From Escarpia spicata (Eukaryota > Annelida > Polychaeta > Sabellida > Siboglinidae): DNA of 64,000 bases. A model generated the notes under the pieces. That model worked only from the letters and a program-made list of their open reading frames with translations, did no database searches and had not been told where the DNA came from. The position numbers and the translations under genes are program-made. Shown piece after piece: positions 39,201 through 45,460 of the stretch (within the stretch, counting starts at the first letter, position 1; every line of letters begins with the position of its first letter). Location of the stretch: assembly GCA_963995525.1 (NCBI GenBank), contig OZ023209.1:13296864-13360863 (forward strand). Reading direction: 5' to 3'.

Positions 39201-40775
39201 GTAACGTTATGATATCATATAATGTTACTTTCTGCAGTTGTATACAATATTTGTGTGTGTGTGTATGTTTACTGATGTAGCTTAGTTTTCCTGGGTTGCA
39301 ATCGAAACCATTTTTTTTTTTTAAACTGAAGCGGCGAAGACTTTTGCGGTCGGCTTATCTTGTTGATGTTGTCGGGTTGACTGGAACGGAGGTTCTCTCA
39401 CTTCATTATTTTACCAACAAAGTGGAACTATAAAATAAATACCTCTATTATGACTAGTGTTTGTATTACATTGGAATACCACACAATAACTCATTCTGAG
39501 GTTTGTTTTGACCCAACATGTATCGTTGTAAACATGCAGTGAATGTATTGAAAGAGCTGGCATGTTGTTCGACATTTGCGCCTCTAACGTCACATCTAGA
39601 CATCCCAAAAGCATGCAAAAAATATCTAGACATCCCAAAAGCATATTCGAAGAAGACCAGTTGCACGGCGTAAATTGTGGAATTATGAATTTATTGAATT
39701 TTGCTAAAATGATTGCCTTGGTGGAAATATACAGGATAAAGTAATATAATATGAATTTAAGCAATAGGGGTATTTTATTCCCTTTAAGTGGAGGTGGTTC
39801 CAGATTCTGATGCAGACATTGTGTAGAATCCGGATCGACTTGTAAAGTAAAGTAAATGTAAGTTCTTACACAGGGCAGTATTCAATCGTTAGGACTGCTC
39901 AGAGTGCTTTACAAAATGCACTTTACACCCCGGCTGACCTATTCAATCGAACACCATCTCAACTTCTGTGGGAAGCATTCAGCCATGCTGCAATTACTAT
40001 CCAAAGACACAGATATCCATCATTTTCTATAGCCAGGTACTCATTCATACAGCTGAGTAAACTGGAGCAATGTAGAGTTAACGAACTTGCCCAAGGTTCG
40101 ACACCGCAGCACAGGATTCGAACCTGGGTTCTCTCGATTGAGAGTCCATCGCTCTAGTCACTGAGCTCACGTGTCTCCATTTTGCTCTTATAACTATATT
40201 CTTGCCTAAATTGTATACCTCAATGCGCTGTTAATTCAATCATTCAGTATCATCCCAGGCAATAATTATATTGCATCTTAGTGCATTTTGACGCCTAAAT
40301 AGCACTCATGTTTGTGCTAGTCTGCATCGCTGCGGTCCTGTGCCATGCACTTGGAATGAGCGATAAACAGTGTATGTTCAATCATTGTTGATGCAAACCG
40401 GGCTGTCTTTTAGGCCTCAAAATTGTTCTAACACGCGATATATTTATATAACGACGTAAATATGCCTTGTTTTGGATGATTTTGAATGATGGAATTAATG
40501 CATTGAGCTGTCATTTTAATGCAAAAAATATAACTATAACAACGAAATCGAGGTGGATCCGGATTCTACACAAGGTCTCAAAATATGTTAATTGAAGCGA
40601 TTGTTTTCGAAAAGGATATTGTCGCTACAGAACGTACTGCACCGCTTGCTGTTGTTGGGGGATAGAAAAACCGACGCGTTGGGCGATAATAGGCTCATAA
40701 CACAGAAAGCATTACATAGCATATAGTCAGAGCTACTTAGACACTTACGAGCGTAACCGAATCGGAGTCTGCCAT
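154..40775 (-). CDS. TTC21B: IFT139 / TTC21B, N-terminal half (18 exons, gene continues beyond position 1)
   Basis: TPR-repeat subunit of the IFT-A complex, which drives retrograde intraflagellar transport and ciliary entry of membrane cargo. Eighteen exons on the minus strand (40775-40749, 35388-35259, 26694-26584, 20383-20319, 19042-18941, 14560-14472, 12140-11943, 11177-11093, 10665-10567, 9851-9659, 8705-8608, 7618-7511, 6736-6644, 6285-6156, 5515-5430, 4086-4015, 1207-1090, 263-154) join in frame to 638 codons with no stop. The product is collinear with vertebrate TTC21B (about 1,300 residues) from the N terminus to the segment ending HRLLGEQ. Diagnostic stretches include [43 protein letters not shown] and [10 protein letters not shown]. 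All introns are GT-AG except intron 15, which is GC-AG. The start ATG at 40775 is followed by only nine codons before a GTAAGT donor. The remaining half of the gene lies outside the window. TTC21A is a possible alternative name, since invertebrates usually have a single copy of this pair. Confidence 0.95.
264..1089 (-). other. TTC21B intron 17
   Basis: An A+T-rich intron. I see no repeat, transposon or exon. A possible 18 nt microexon at 936-953 keeps phase but has no counterpart in the family and is not called. Confidence 0.6.
1090..1207 (-). CDS. TTC21B: TTC21B exon 17
   Basis: Residues about 563-602, [20 protein letters not shown] and [12 protein letters not shown], a hallmark stretch of TTC21B. 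Acceptor TTCCCAG, donor GTGACA. It leaves in phase 1. Confidence 0.95.
1233..1552 (-). mobile_element. tRNA-derived SINE, near full length
   Basis: On the minus strand a tRNA-like head (about 1552-1485) has an A-box-like GTGGCTAGAGC and a B box GGGTTCAAATCCC. It is followed by a roughly 200 nt body and a tail around 1290-1233 reading like GTGCTATGAGCGGTCC then AAGGATTGGATACTGCACTG. The same body recurs at 39857-40180 and in fragments at 5572-5762, 34868-35085 and 58373-58508. Its tail resembles the 3' end of the L2-type LINE at 29430-31060. Confidence 0.85.
2480..3960 (-). mobile_element. degraded non-LTR retrotransposon fragment in intron 16
   Basis: Minus-strand translations in several frames give typical LINE pieces. 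These include an endonuclease tail ([20 protein letters not shown] near 3560-3660), a linker with basic residues (near 3080-3260), FNNFFVDIG (near 2990) and a reverse-transcriptase start ([24 protein letters not shown] near 2610-2720). Stops and frameshifts are many, so it is inactive. It belongs to the Jockey/CR1 superfamily in the broad sense; I cannot fix the clade. Confidence 0.75.
4015..4086 (-). CDS. TTC21B: TTC21B exon 16
   Basis: Twenty-four codons (residues 539-562), [20 protein letters not shown] then YNFE. Acceptor TTTACAG, donor GTAAGT. Phase 0 both sides. Confidence 0.92.
4087..4744 (-). other. Intron 15, unique part
   Basis: An A+T-rich stretch between exon 16 and the 71 bp array. 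I see no coding or mobile sequence in it. Confidence 0.6.
4745..5447. repeat. 71 bp minisatellite carrying copies of the exon 15 splice donor
   Basis: Ten copies of CCTGTGCCAC/T recur every 71 bp (4791, 4862, 4933 and so on to 5430). The exon-proximal copy is the real 3' end of TTC21B exon 15. Each unit repeats about 15 nt of exon end plus the donor as CAG/GCGAGT on the minus strand. The short minus-strand open frames in the array are products of the repeat and are not genes. Confidence 0.95.
5430..5515 (-). CDS. TTC21B: TTC21B exon 15 (GC donor)
   Basis: Residues about 510-538, [20 protein letters not shown] and DAHILMAQ. Frame and homology place the end at CAG followed by GCAAGT, so intron 15 is a GC-AG intron. 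The last 15 nt of the exon plus this donor are repeated with changes in the 71 bp minisatellite. Confidence 0.93.
5572..5762 (-). mobile_element. SINE fragment (tail and body)
   Basis: Shares tail (TACATAGTGCTGTATC on plus) and body (ACTTCTCTGGGAAGCATTCA on plus) with the SINE at 1233-1552. It lacks the tRNA head, so it is 5'-truncated. Located in intron 14. Confidence 0.8.
5870..5947 (+). mobile_element. CR1-like 3' tail fragment
   Basis: The stretch ends in CTTGTTAAATCTTGTAAAA, preceded by a CACTTGCTATCTGG box. It matches the 3' end of the CR1-like element at 27203-28972 (TTGCCACC..TCTTGTTAAATCTTGTTAAA). Short and non-coding. Confidence 0.6.
6156..6285 (-). CDS. TTC21B: TTC21B exon 14
   Basis: Residues about 467-510 with [20 protein letters not shown], the central IFT139 segment found just before the second TPR block. 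Donor GTTAGT, acceptor GTGGTAG. Confidence 0.94.
6286..6643 (-). other. TTC21B intron 13
   Basis: A short A+T-rich intron with nothing recognisable besides its splice sites. Confidence 0.6.
6644..6736 (-). CDS. TTC21B: TTC21B exon 13
   Basis: Thirty-one codons (residues 436-466), [20 protein letters not shown] and SDYLLF. The acceptor and first 18 nt of this exon are the founder copy of a four-copy 55 bp tandem repeat extending into intron 12. Confidence 0.94.
6719..6938. repeat. 55 bp tandem repeat (4 copies) spanning the exon 13 acceptor
   Basis: Four copies starting at 6719, 6774, 6829 and 6884. On the minus strand each contains CTGTTTTAG or a close variant followed by GGTCTTCCACTTG (the third copy reads GATCTTCC), that is, the 3' splice site and first codons of exon 13. 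Only the copy at 6736 joins the exon body. The array ends in unique intron 12 sequence (6939-7510), where I see nothing else. Confidence 0.93.
7511..7618 (-). CDS. TTC21B: TTC21B exon 12
   Basis: Thirty-six codons (residues 400-435), [20 protein letters not shown] and [11 protein letters not shown]. The acceptor (TCTGTTTCAG) is itself the terminal unit of the 20 bp minisatellite that fills most of intron 11. Confidence 0.95.
7619..8345. repeat. 20 bp minisatellite abutting the exon 12 acceptor
   Basis: About 36 variable copies of a 20 bp unit (consensus CAGTGTGAACAGAGGACCAT on plus). The unit nearest exon 12 supplies the pyrimidine tract of its acceptor (GGTCCTCTGTTTCAG on minus). The minus-strand open frame of 144 codons here is repeat-derived. 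Confidence 0.92.
8608..8705 (-). CDS. TTC21B: TTC21B exon 11
   Basis: Residues about 367-399, [20 protein letters not shown] then LSEIQHSIG, strongly conserved in IFT139. Donor GTGAGT, acceptor CTTGCAG. Confidence 0.95.
8706..9415 (-). other. Intron 10, distal part
   Basis: A+T-rich. A weak tRNA-like stretch with a B-box-like GGGTTCAGATCCCA lies near 9160-9180 and may be an old SINE relic. No coding sequence was seen. Confidence 0.45.
9416..9572. mobile_element. pogo-like MITE
   Basis: The ends are imperfect inverted repeats: left CACTGCAACTTCACTAAAAA, right (reverse complement) CAGTGGAACCCCGCTTTACG. Both run into GTCACC boxes and are flanked by TA. It is about 157 bp with no coding capacity. 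The CAGTGGAACC terminus is typical of pogo/Tigger elements. Confidence 0.65.
9659..9851 (-). CDS. TTC21B: TTC21B exon 10
   Basis: Residues about 303-367. Holds [37 protein letters not shown] and [10 protein letters not shown], nearly identical in spacing to vertebrate TTC21B. The exon ends at donor GTCAGT. Confidence 0.96.
9852..10566 (-). other. TTC21B intron 9
   Basis: An A+T-rich intron. I see no repeat or coding signal beyond the splice sites. Confidence 0.6.
10567..10665 (-). CDS. TTC21B: TTC21B exon 9
   Basis: Thirty-three codons (residues 270-302) containing [20 protein letters not shown], equivalent to the IFT139 segment D.MEPQNA.LFY. Donor GTACGT, acceptor CTACAG. Confidence 0.93.
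10666..11092 (-). other. TTC21B intron 8
   Basis: A+T-rich. The stretch 10975-11055 echoes 780-900 (short ATTTCAACA..ACT.AGGAATCATTT similarity), so a small dispersed repeat is possible. Confidence 0.45.
11093..11177 (-). CDS. TTC21B: TTC21B exon 8
   Basis: Residues about 241-269, [20 protein letters not shown] then CRDGNYEN. Donor GTGAGT, acceptor TTTCAG. It leaves in phase 0. Confidence 0.92.
11178..11942 (-). other. TTC21B intron 7
   Basis: Nothing recognisable. A few open frames under 85 codons are present with no family signature. Confidence 0.6.
11943..12140 (-). CDS. TTC21B: TTC21B exon 7
   Basis: The longest exon seen (198 nt; residues about 175-241). It contains [18 protein letters not shown] and [15 protein letters not shown], one of the best-conserved parts of IFT139. 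Acceptor CTTGCAG, donor GTATAA. Confidence 0.96.
12141..14471 (-). other. TTC21B intron 6
   Basis: 2.3 kb of A+T-rich sequence. A small decayed tandem of ACCCA(C/A)(G/C)ATGCA-type units sits at about 13910-13985. I see no transposon or exon. Confidence 0.55.
14472..14560 (-). CDS. TTC21B: TTC21B exon 6
   Basis: Residues about 146-175, [20 protein letters not shown] followed by RYFDEALG, another TPR. The donor is GTACGC, a weaker site chosen because it is the only one that keeps frame with exon 7. A five-copy 36 bp repeat lies 40 nt upstream of the acceptor. Confidence 0.92.
14600..14779. repeat. 36 bp tandem repeat (5 copies)
   Basis: Units begin CAGGTGCCTAGTTTGTTGAC on plus. Four are near identical and the fifth is diverged. 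The array lies 40 nt upstream of the exon 6 acceptor in intron 5. Confidence 0.93.
15054..18428. repeat. 42 bp minisatellite, about 80 copies
   Basis: Consensus TCTCCACTCCCCTCTATCTT followed by TCACTGCTGTCTCCACCAAC and AG. Because 42 is a multiple of three and the unit lacks stops in several frames, long open frames of 404, 766 and 526 codons (plus) and up to 231 codons (minus) result. They encode 14-residue repeats on both strands and are not genes. Multi-unit duplications are visible; for example the rare CACTGGTGTCTCC variant recurs about 924 bp (22 units) apart near 15580 and 16503. Confidence 0.95.
18429..18940 (-). other. Intron 5, exon-proximal part
   Basis: Unique sequence between the 42 bp array and exon 5. 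CAGGGGCTTAGCCAGA at about 18651 resembles a hAT-type terminus, but I could not find a matching partner, so no element is called. Confidence 0.4.
18941..19042 (-). CDS. TTC21B: TTC21B exon 5
   Basis: Thirty-four codons (residues 112-145) with [20 protein letters not shown], a canonical TPR helix pair highly conserved in IFT139. Phase 0 at both ends. Confidence 0.95.
19136..19870. repeat. 26 bp minisatellite, about 28 copies
   Basis: Unit ATTGACTTTGGTTGTTACAT followed by CTGGTG, tandem with point variants. It starts about 95 nt upstream of the exon 5 acceptor, inside intron 4. Confidence 0.94.
19871..20318 (-). other. Intron 4, unique part
   Basis: A+T-rich, with no recognisable feature. Confidence 0.55.
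20319..20383 (-). CDS. TTC21B: TTC21B exon 4
   Basis: A 65 nt exon, residues about 90-111, reading [20 protein letters not shown], which matches the IFT139 segment DREAI..D..KEQRKGAGEK. Acceptor GTTCAG, donor GTAGGA. It leaves in phase 0. Confidence 0.92.
20384..20915 (-). other. Intron 3, unique part
   Basis: Unique intron before the 58 bp array. It contains a moderately G+C-rich stretch (20640-20800) that could be an old transposon remnant, but no terminal repeats or coding signature were found. Confidence 0.45.
20916..26572. repeat. 58 bp minisatellite, about 97 copies, with higher-order duplication
   Basis: Unit GCGTAAAACATGCATATGTC, AGTGCTTTCCTATGACACAA, CTATGACATGGTTAGTGT (58 bp). Rare variants recur as a set 1264-1322 bp apart: AAAACAGGC at 21797 and 23061, GCATTGTC at about 22264 and 23528, and a shortened unit with CTTTACTATG at about 22961 and 24283. 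This shows a duplicated block of about 22 units. The array ends 11 nt from exon 3. Confidence 0.96.
26584..26694 (-). CDS. TTC21B: TTC21B exon 3
   Basis: Residues about 53-90, including [20 protein letters not shown]. The donor GTGAGT is followed 12 nt into the intron by the 58 bp minisatellite. The acceptor lies about 26 nt downstream, in transcript order, of a LINE 3' tail. Confidence 0.93.
26720..27202 (-). mobile_element. Rex1-like LINE, 3' piece (interrupted by CR1)
   Basis: Minus-strand translation gives [32 protein letters not shown], the C-terminal end of Rex1-like reverse transcriptases. It ends in a 3' tail with GGACAATAAAGTTATTG. The tail stops about 26 nt before the exon 3 acceptor. 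It continues upstream, in element order, at 28973-29428 and 33555-33800, the pieces being separated by two other LINEs. Confidence 0.8.
27407..28105 (+). pseudogene. CR1-like endonuclease ORF fragment
   Basis: A 232-codon open frame with the endonuclease/exonuclease/phosphatase fold motifs LNARS, TESW, GGGV, YRSPN and MGDFNH. It ends at a TGA at 28103-28105, after which the endonuclease/RT linker reading frame is broken. This is a dead remnant of the nicking endonuclease that primes target-site reverse transcription. Confidence 0.85.
28323..28871 (+). pseudogene. CR1-like reverse transcriptase C-terminal fragment
   Basis: A 182-codon frame starting in non-homologous sequence and then matching the CR1 thumb and C terminus: [69 protein letters not shown]. 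No catalytic core is present. Confidence 0.85.
28973..29428 (-). mobile_element. Rex1-like LINE, middle piece
   Basis: Minus strand: [15 protein letters not shown] near 29330-29380 (the RT motif normally read as GAPQGCVLSPLL), a deletion, then [18 protein letters not shown] and [11 protein letters not shown] near 29000-29240. The catalytic YADD box is lost. It joins the piece at 26720-27202 once the CR1 insertion is removed. Confidence 0.75.
29430..31060 (-). mobile_element. L2-type LINE, 3' part
   Basis: Minus strand: [20 protein letters not shown] (about 30940-31040), [20 protein letters not shown] (about 30670-30730), [26 protein letters not shown] with the catalytic YADD (about 30330-30370), [13 protein letters not shown], then frameshifted C-terminal pieces ([20 protein letters not shown] near 29560-29620). 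The 3' end reads GCTTTGAACAG, AGGACTGGATACAGCGCTAT and finishes in TTATTA repeats. The SINE family shares this tail. Its upstream part is at 32770-33550. Confidence 0.85.
30027..30761 (-). pseudogene. L2-type reverse transcriptase core (open 244 codons)
   Basis: The longest intact RT stretch in the window, covering fingers to palm: [12 protein letters not shown] (catalytic Asp box A), [11 protein letters not shown] (box B), MYADDTQLY (box C), KTEVLFMGS (box D). A frameshift after about residue 215 breaks the rest. Non-functional because it is 5'-split by another LINE. Confidence 0.85.
31061..32768 (+). mobile_element. Rex1-like LINE inserted in the L2-type element
   Basis: Plus strand: [127 protein letters not shown]. 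There are several frame breaks. The tail GGGACAATAAAGTATTG ends near 32768. It is 5'-truncated. The palm box reads YSDD where related elements have YADD or FADD. Confidence 0.85.
32770..33550 (-). mobile_element. L2-type LINE, 5' part
   Basis: Minus strand: end of the endonuclease ([11 protein letters not shown] near 33430-33470, [16 protein letters not shown] near 33340-33400), then the endonuclease-RT linker ([48 protein letters not shown]) ending at about 32770, where the plus-strand Rex1-like element interrupts it. It resumes at about 31060. Confidence 0.85.
33555..33800 (-). mobile_element. Rex1-like LINE, 5' piece
   Basis: Minus strand, with frame breaks: [28 protein letters not shown], a frameshift, then [20 protein letters not shown]. 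These correspond to the start of the RT palm. It breaks at LWIRQFL, where the L2-type element was inserted, and resumes at about 29428. Confidence 0.75.
33801..34100 (-). other. Intron 2, unique A+T-rich part
   Basis: I see nothing recognisable between the LINE stack and the next DNA transposon. Confidence 0.55.
34101..34853. mobile_element. Non-autonomous DNA transposon with long terminal inverted repeats (MULE-like)
   Basis: Left end GGGTATGAAACAG.. AGTTGCCCAGTGGACAGTTG. Right end, reversed: GGGTACGAACAGTTGCCCAG followed by TGGACAGTTG. The arms also share AAATTTGACATTAATA-type sequence about 130 nt inside. The interior has a three-copy 36 bp tandem (34597-34705) and no coding sequence. The GGGTACGAAC..GTTGCCC terminus resembles Mutator-like (MULE) elements; I saw no target duplication. 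Confidence 0.65.
34868..35085 (-). mobile_element. SINE fragment (body)
   Basis: ACTTCTCTGGGAAGCATTAA, GTCCACCACTACCTACAGCC and following bases align to the body of the SINE at 1233-1552. The tRNA head and tail are diverged or lost. Confidence 0.75.
35259..35388 (-). CDS. TTC21B: TTC21B exon 2
   Basis: Residues about 10-53. Contains [11 protein letters not shown] and [11 protein letters not shown], the first TPR-like helices of IFT139. The acceptor is TTGTAG and the donor GTAGTAA. It enters in phase 0 and leaves in phase 1. Confidence 0.92.
36526..37648 (+). mobile_element. Tigger/pogo-like DNA transposon, internally deleted
   Basis: Terminal inverted repeats CAGTCATGTCCCGTTTATCC and, reversed at the right end, CAGTCATGTCTTGTTTATCC, each flanked by TA. 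The interior keeps the C-terminal end of a pogo-type transposase in broken frames ([12 protein letters not shown] near 37040-37075, [20 protein letters not shown] at 37278-37337, [15 protein letters not shown] near 37440-37485). The DNA-binding region and DDE catalytic core are missing. Confidence 0.85.
36987..37364 (+). pseudogene. Tigger transposase C-terminal remnant
   Basis: An open frame of 125 codons; the C-terminal two-thirds is acidic ([23 protein letters not shown]). In pogo/Tigger transposases an acidic linker like this follows the catalytic domain. The start codon is arbitrary because the true N terminus is deleted. Confidence 0.65.
38308..38385 (+). other. tRNA-like sequence in left hairpin arm
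   Basis: Has GCATGGTTAAGTGTGTTGG (A-box-like) and AGGTTCAAGCCTAACACC (B box GGTTCAAGCC). It resembles a class II tRNA with a long variable arm but has no proper acceptor stem. It is a promoter-like relic of a SINE head and not a functional tRNA gene. Confidence 0.5.
39053..39135 (-). other. tRNA-like sequence in right hairpin arm
   Basis: On minus: TGGCCAAGTGGTTAAGTGCG (A box TGGCCAAGTGG) and AGGTTCAAGCCTAACGCC (B box). It is better preserved than the left copy and points toward the centre of the palindrome, so any Pol III transcription from the two arms would converge. Confidence 0.55.
39857..40180 (-). mobile_element. tRNA-derived SINE, near full length
   Basis: Second complete copy. The minus-strand head is at about 40180-40096 with B box GGTTCGAATCC; then come the body (ACTTCTGTGGGAAGCATTCA on plus) and a tail (ACACAGGGCAGTATTCAATC on plus). 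It lies in intron 1, about 600 nt from the start codon exon. Confidence 0.85.
40749..40775 (-). CDS. TTC21B: TTC21B exon 1 (start codon)
   Basis: Nine codons, MADSDSVTL, ending in phase 0 at a consensus donor GTAAGT (40748-40743). It fits the short, poorly conserved N terminus that precedes the first helix of IFT139. It is separated by the 5.4 kb intron 1 from exon 2. The choice rests on phase, donor quality and a plausible ATG; the 5' UTR extent is unknown. Confidence 0.72.
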
Positions 40776-41520
40776 TTCTTTGATTATGTATACAAGTGAA
40801 ATATAGTTTAGTGCATGCCGTTATTTATTTACTGGATTAAACTGCATCAAAACACTTGGCCTTCGACGTTCCTGGAGGAATGTCCTTAATTGACATGCGC
40901 AACCGGAAGAAGAATTACACGGTAAATTCCGGCCCATATAGAGACACATCATGGTTTCGCTTCCAAATTAATACCTATCAGTGTAGTAACGTTCTTAATT
41001 TTCCGTTATTTCTACAACATAAAATAGTAACATGTTGGAATGCTCGCAAACGTAATCCTGATGAGCATTTTCTACCTATCACAAAATACACTAAAAGGCT
41101 GAAGTTAAATACGAACTCCCCGTCGGTTCTCTTTGTTGCTGTTTACATAGAACTATGGTAACCGGCGCGAACTCCGTTTGTGTGGGGGGCCCTCGACAGC
41201 GCGTGAACAACAGTGCTTGCCATCCTAGGTGCTCGGCAGCATAGGGAGCAACTATGTTTACACCATCAACATATCACAAAGATCCAAACAGGGGGCCATT
41301 TACGCTAGAGCACGATCGTGAGTACAACTTCTGCTTACATGCAATACATTGCATGCCCATTTACGCAGACATTTAAATGCAGTTCGCATACATAACTGCC
41401 AATAGTGTTAGCCGGGCCCTAAGGCTAAACAGAAAGTCTCAGACGTCGACTCGGACTAAGTTCAGATTTGATGTGGCTACAATATACAACTAACTTTCTT
41501 GTCACGATTAATTTCACATG
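40776..41520. other. Region upstream of TTC21B, probable promoter and 5' UTR
   Basis: No TATA box or clear promoter element was identified. A single ATGGTAAC at 41155-41162 resembles half of an RFX X-box. An open frame at 40856-41161 (plus) has no recognisable motif. Confidence 0.35.
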
Positions 41521-41522
41521 TT

Positions 41523-41524
<2 letters not shown>

Positions 41525-41581
<57 letters not shown>

Positions 41582-41632
41582 AAGTACCATGCAAATATAA
41601 TAATAATAATAATAATAATAAAACAAATTATA
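41525..41632. repeat. (AT)n and (AAT)n microsatellites
   Basis: (AT)n at 41525-41579 and a short (AAT)n at about 41600-41621, in the intergenic region. Confidence 0.95.
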
Positions 41633-41639
41633 CATATAT

Positions 41640-42470
41640 TATAACAAATACATTATAAAACAAATAGTACGTAAACAACTAATAATATAAGTAACAGCGC
41701 AAATAATTATATATTAAGTAAGATAAAAAGCACCACAATACGCTAGTAGTATATGGTAGACCTACGTATAGGCCTATATCAAGCAAAAACGTATTTTGTT
41801 TGGGGGGTGCATTGGGCCATCATCATTTTTTTAAATTAAATAAATCTTTTTGTATAATTAAACATACATTTAACCTTGCTGTTGCGTCACTCTATTTTAG
41901 CATAGAAAATTAGATGGCGACGAAACGTCACCCCGTTGGATCCTATTTCGAGATAGGGGCCTACTGTAATCCATCTCTGTTATTAGGCCTAATTAAACAG
42001 ACATGGTGATTCCTGGTTAAGCTCCTGCTTTTGTGATAATTAGAATACTAATTTCAGCGTGTCGAATTCAGTTTCTCCAAGACGCGCACAACACATGGCT
42101 ACCTATTATTATAACTGGTCAATATATGCCGGCCATATGTGCTTGGCCAAAGTGTTGGTAAGAACGGCCTAGCAGAGTGAGAAATAATAGGCCCGCAGAC
42201 ACGCTGCAGGTTGTAGCATGCAATCGCAGGCACCACGGGAGAGGCGGTGATGCTGGCATTAATATTCCGGTACCTGCTTATCACACACAGAACCTCAGTC
42301 TGATTAGACACACATGCCTTTCTCCGGAGAACACGGGAACATTCAGTTCCGAGTTTTATGTTGAACGTAAATAGAGATACTACACGTACGTGTGATTCGT
42401 TATAGCTAATTCTGAAGACAGCATTGCTAAATGACAGTCGAGTTAGCACGTCGGGAAAATGATATGCTGG
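41640..42470. other. Intergenic sequence, no gene seen
   Basis: A+T-rich until about 42050, then more balanced. I found no exon, repeat or transposon I could name. Confidence 0.5.
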
Positions 42471-42479
42471 CGCAAGCAC

Positions 42480-42795
<316 letters not shown>

Positions 42796-42799
42796 TGTA

Positions 42800-44200
42800 T
42801 ATATATAATATATAACTTCACAGCATAACTTCACAGCGTTCTGCACTAGAGACATCTTTAGGTGCATTCCATGTTCAAGTGTCCATTTGGCTACTGACTC
42901 GCTGACAGAAACGCGCCAGAAGTATGCCCTAGCAGCTGTTGATTGTGTGACGTACGATCGGTCAGAGAAAAGCTCTTCACCGTTACGCGAATCGATCTGC
43001 CAGGCTTGACGGCGTCGCAGTTCAAGATGCTTGCTTCGCTAATTGGGTGATCGAAGCACTATCATTACTCATGCCGGGAAAAGACACTTCTCCCCGCGTC
43101 TAGAACCAACAACGCCATCTTTCCCAATTTGGCTTCTTAATTAACCAGAACTCTTGTTGTGAGACAGTTGAACTCAACCGATTGGCTAGTGTTATCCATA
43201 TTGGTTTTCCTCGTTAGATTTTAGTCGGTTTCGTTGCAGTTTATGATATTCTAAGATTAACTTCGTATTATGCATTCATTGGAGCAACTTTCTGATATTA
43301 ATATATTATTTTGAATACTAACTTAATTCGTTTCATGTATTTGCTAGGTTGTTGACTGATTAGTGTCTTAAGCCAAACGACCATGCATGAATACCTATTT
43401 ATGACGTTTAGGCCTAACCGTAACTGAGGACACATCACTAATCAAATGTTTATTTTAATTATGTTTACACATGTCCACATTATCGGCTTGTTAAACCGTT
43501 AGTGACAAGAGCAGCGTAAAGCTTTTTTGTGTGGAAACTATAATTTGACGTATCACAAATTCGATACGTGCTTATAGCCAGCACACAATTGACAACGCAT
43601 CGATATTCTACCTACATTGGGAAATGCTATATTTCGATGTCAGCGGCTTGTCTTATAATGATTTGTTAGTTTCCTAGCGTAGTGCACTCCGCCGCTTTGA
43701 TCGTTTCTGCTGGTGTCTTCTTTGCGACTCGTGGATAGCGTGATATGTCAAATTAATGTGACTCGCTCATAACATCATCATTGGCGACGGCCAATCGTGG
43801 TCATAAAAAACATCAAGTTGTATATTGTAGATTATGGATTTTTATGTTCATTGGAGTGATCCGAGCCGTATTTACACGTTCCATATGTGTTGGTCTTCAC
43901 AAATGCGCACTCGTCAATAAGTGAGCTCGTCAATGTGTCACCGTTGCGAGAATTTACCACATCTGCTATCGGCGTGGGTCATGCAACCTTTGCAAAAACA
44001 GCCCACGCAGAATATGGGAGTATTTTGTCATTGGAAATTATTCGTACTCCAAAACACAAACGGACATAATCTCGTATTAAACTATCGATGCAAACGTTCG
44101 TGTGTAGGGCACTGTAAGCTAATAGACGCTTACACTGCAAGTCGCCAGAGAAGTATGAAGGCTGCAAACGCGTACAGGTGTGAATCTTAGATGTGCATCA
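42800..44200. other. Intergenic sequence, no gene seen
   Basis: Unique sequence with short open frames lacking family signatures. No transposon ends were recognised. Confidence 0.5.
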
Positions 44201-44202
44201 TT

Positions 44203-44290
44203 GTAGGTGGCGCCGTGTTGACTTGTGGTGAAGTGTTTGTCGTACTATAGGCTACATTAGGCGGACACGGCAGAAGTTTTCGGGTCGATG
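44203..44290 (+). repeat. Dispersed repeat, copy 1
   Basis: About 88 bp from GTAGGTGGCGCCGTGTTGAC to GGACACGGCAGAAGTTTT, repeated at 53537-53625 with scattered substitutions. Weaker similarity may extend about 60 bp further right. Confidence 0.75.
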
Positions 44291-45189
44291 CAGTCATTAA
44301 GTCTGTCTCGTTGGAGAACAGCAGGCGGCCGGTCACGCACCATGACGCCGCCGCCGAGAGTTTGGTTTACCCGTTTGTTTGTTAATTTGTTTGTTTGGTT
44401 CCATTATTTTTCCACAGCGCCGTCGGATCATTACGCCGATCCAGTTTTTCCAGACGTATTGGCTTCACTAGTCAACTGTCAACTACCTGACACAAAATTG
44501 TTTTATGTAAAATAGGCTGTAACGTAGAGCTATTAGTGGGTATTTATGTAATATATATATACAGCTGTATGTATAGGTAGATAGGAAGGTATAGGTATGT
44601 GCGCAAGCATGCGCGCTGGTGCATGTGTGCTTGCGTGCGTGCGTGCGTGCGTGAGTGTGAGGGCGTGCGTCCAATCTTTGTCATCCAGTGCTTCGAGCAC
44701 GTGTCTTTGAACGAGTCTTGTCGGTCTATTGTTATACATAGTGTAATTGCTTTATTAGGAATAAGGTAAGTGGTGAAATGCTAGAATGGATTTAGTTAAT
44801 GCAATAATTTGGCTATATTTGCTATTTACTCCGAGTTGATTTATTGTGTTACATAACAACTCGTTTGGCTGAAACGCTTATTCCTTAGGACCCACTGGTT
44901 CATTCTTTGGGACACTTGTATGCTGTTGGTCGAAATATGATTATACATTATGTTCGAATTCCACATGAGTTCGTCCACTCTATTCCGTGTGTATACAGGT
45001 ACAATGAATCCAATCTAATGTACACTGGTCTACTCCGGTAGACAATGCTCATAGCACGTGTCTTACGGCTACCCGAAAGATAATGTGGTCACGTTTTTAA
45101 TGCTTCACGAGCAGTACGCCGTACGAAATATAATTAAGGACTGTGATTGTCATTAATATTGTCTGTACACGTAGGAGTCTACGCGTGCA

Positions 45190-45460
<271 letters not shown>

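Larger units (their letters stand above)
37885..39615. repeat. Giant imperfect inverted repeat (about 0.8 kb arms, about 31 nt loop)
   Basis: The left arm (37885-38702) and right arm (38734-39615) are reverse complements with scattered mismatches and indels. Matching blocks include ACAAACACTAGTC (about 38050) with GACTAGTGTTTGT (about 39455), TTTCAATACATTCAC (about 37955) with GTGAATGTATTGAAA (about 39540), CTGCAGAAAGTAATGTTACA (about 38273) with its partner at about 39235, and ATTACCAAT / ATTGGTAAT bordering the loop 38703-38733. It lies in TTC21B intron 1, so the pre-mRNA could fold into a long hairpin. Confidence 0.88.

Noticed and set aside
40856..41161. 101-codon open frame upstream of TTC21B as a divergent gene
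   Set aside because: No family motif, no splice or start context beyond chance, and it overlaps the likely TTC21B promoter.
41155..41162. RFX X-box upstream of TTC21B, as expected for an IFT gene
   Set aside because: Only a half-site (ATGGTAAC) is present; the left half does not match, so chance is likely.
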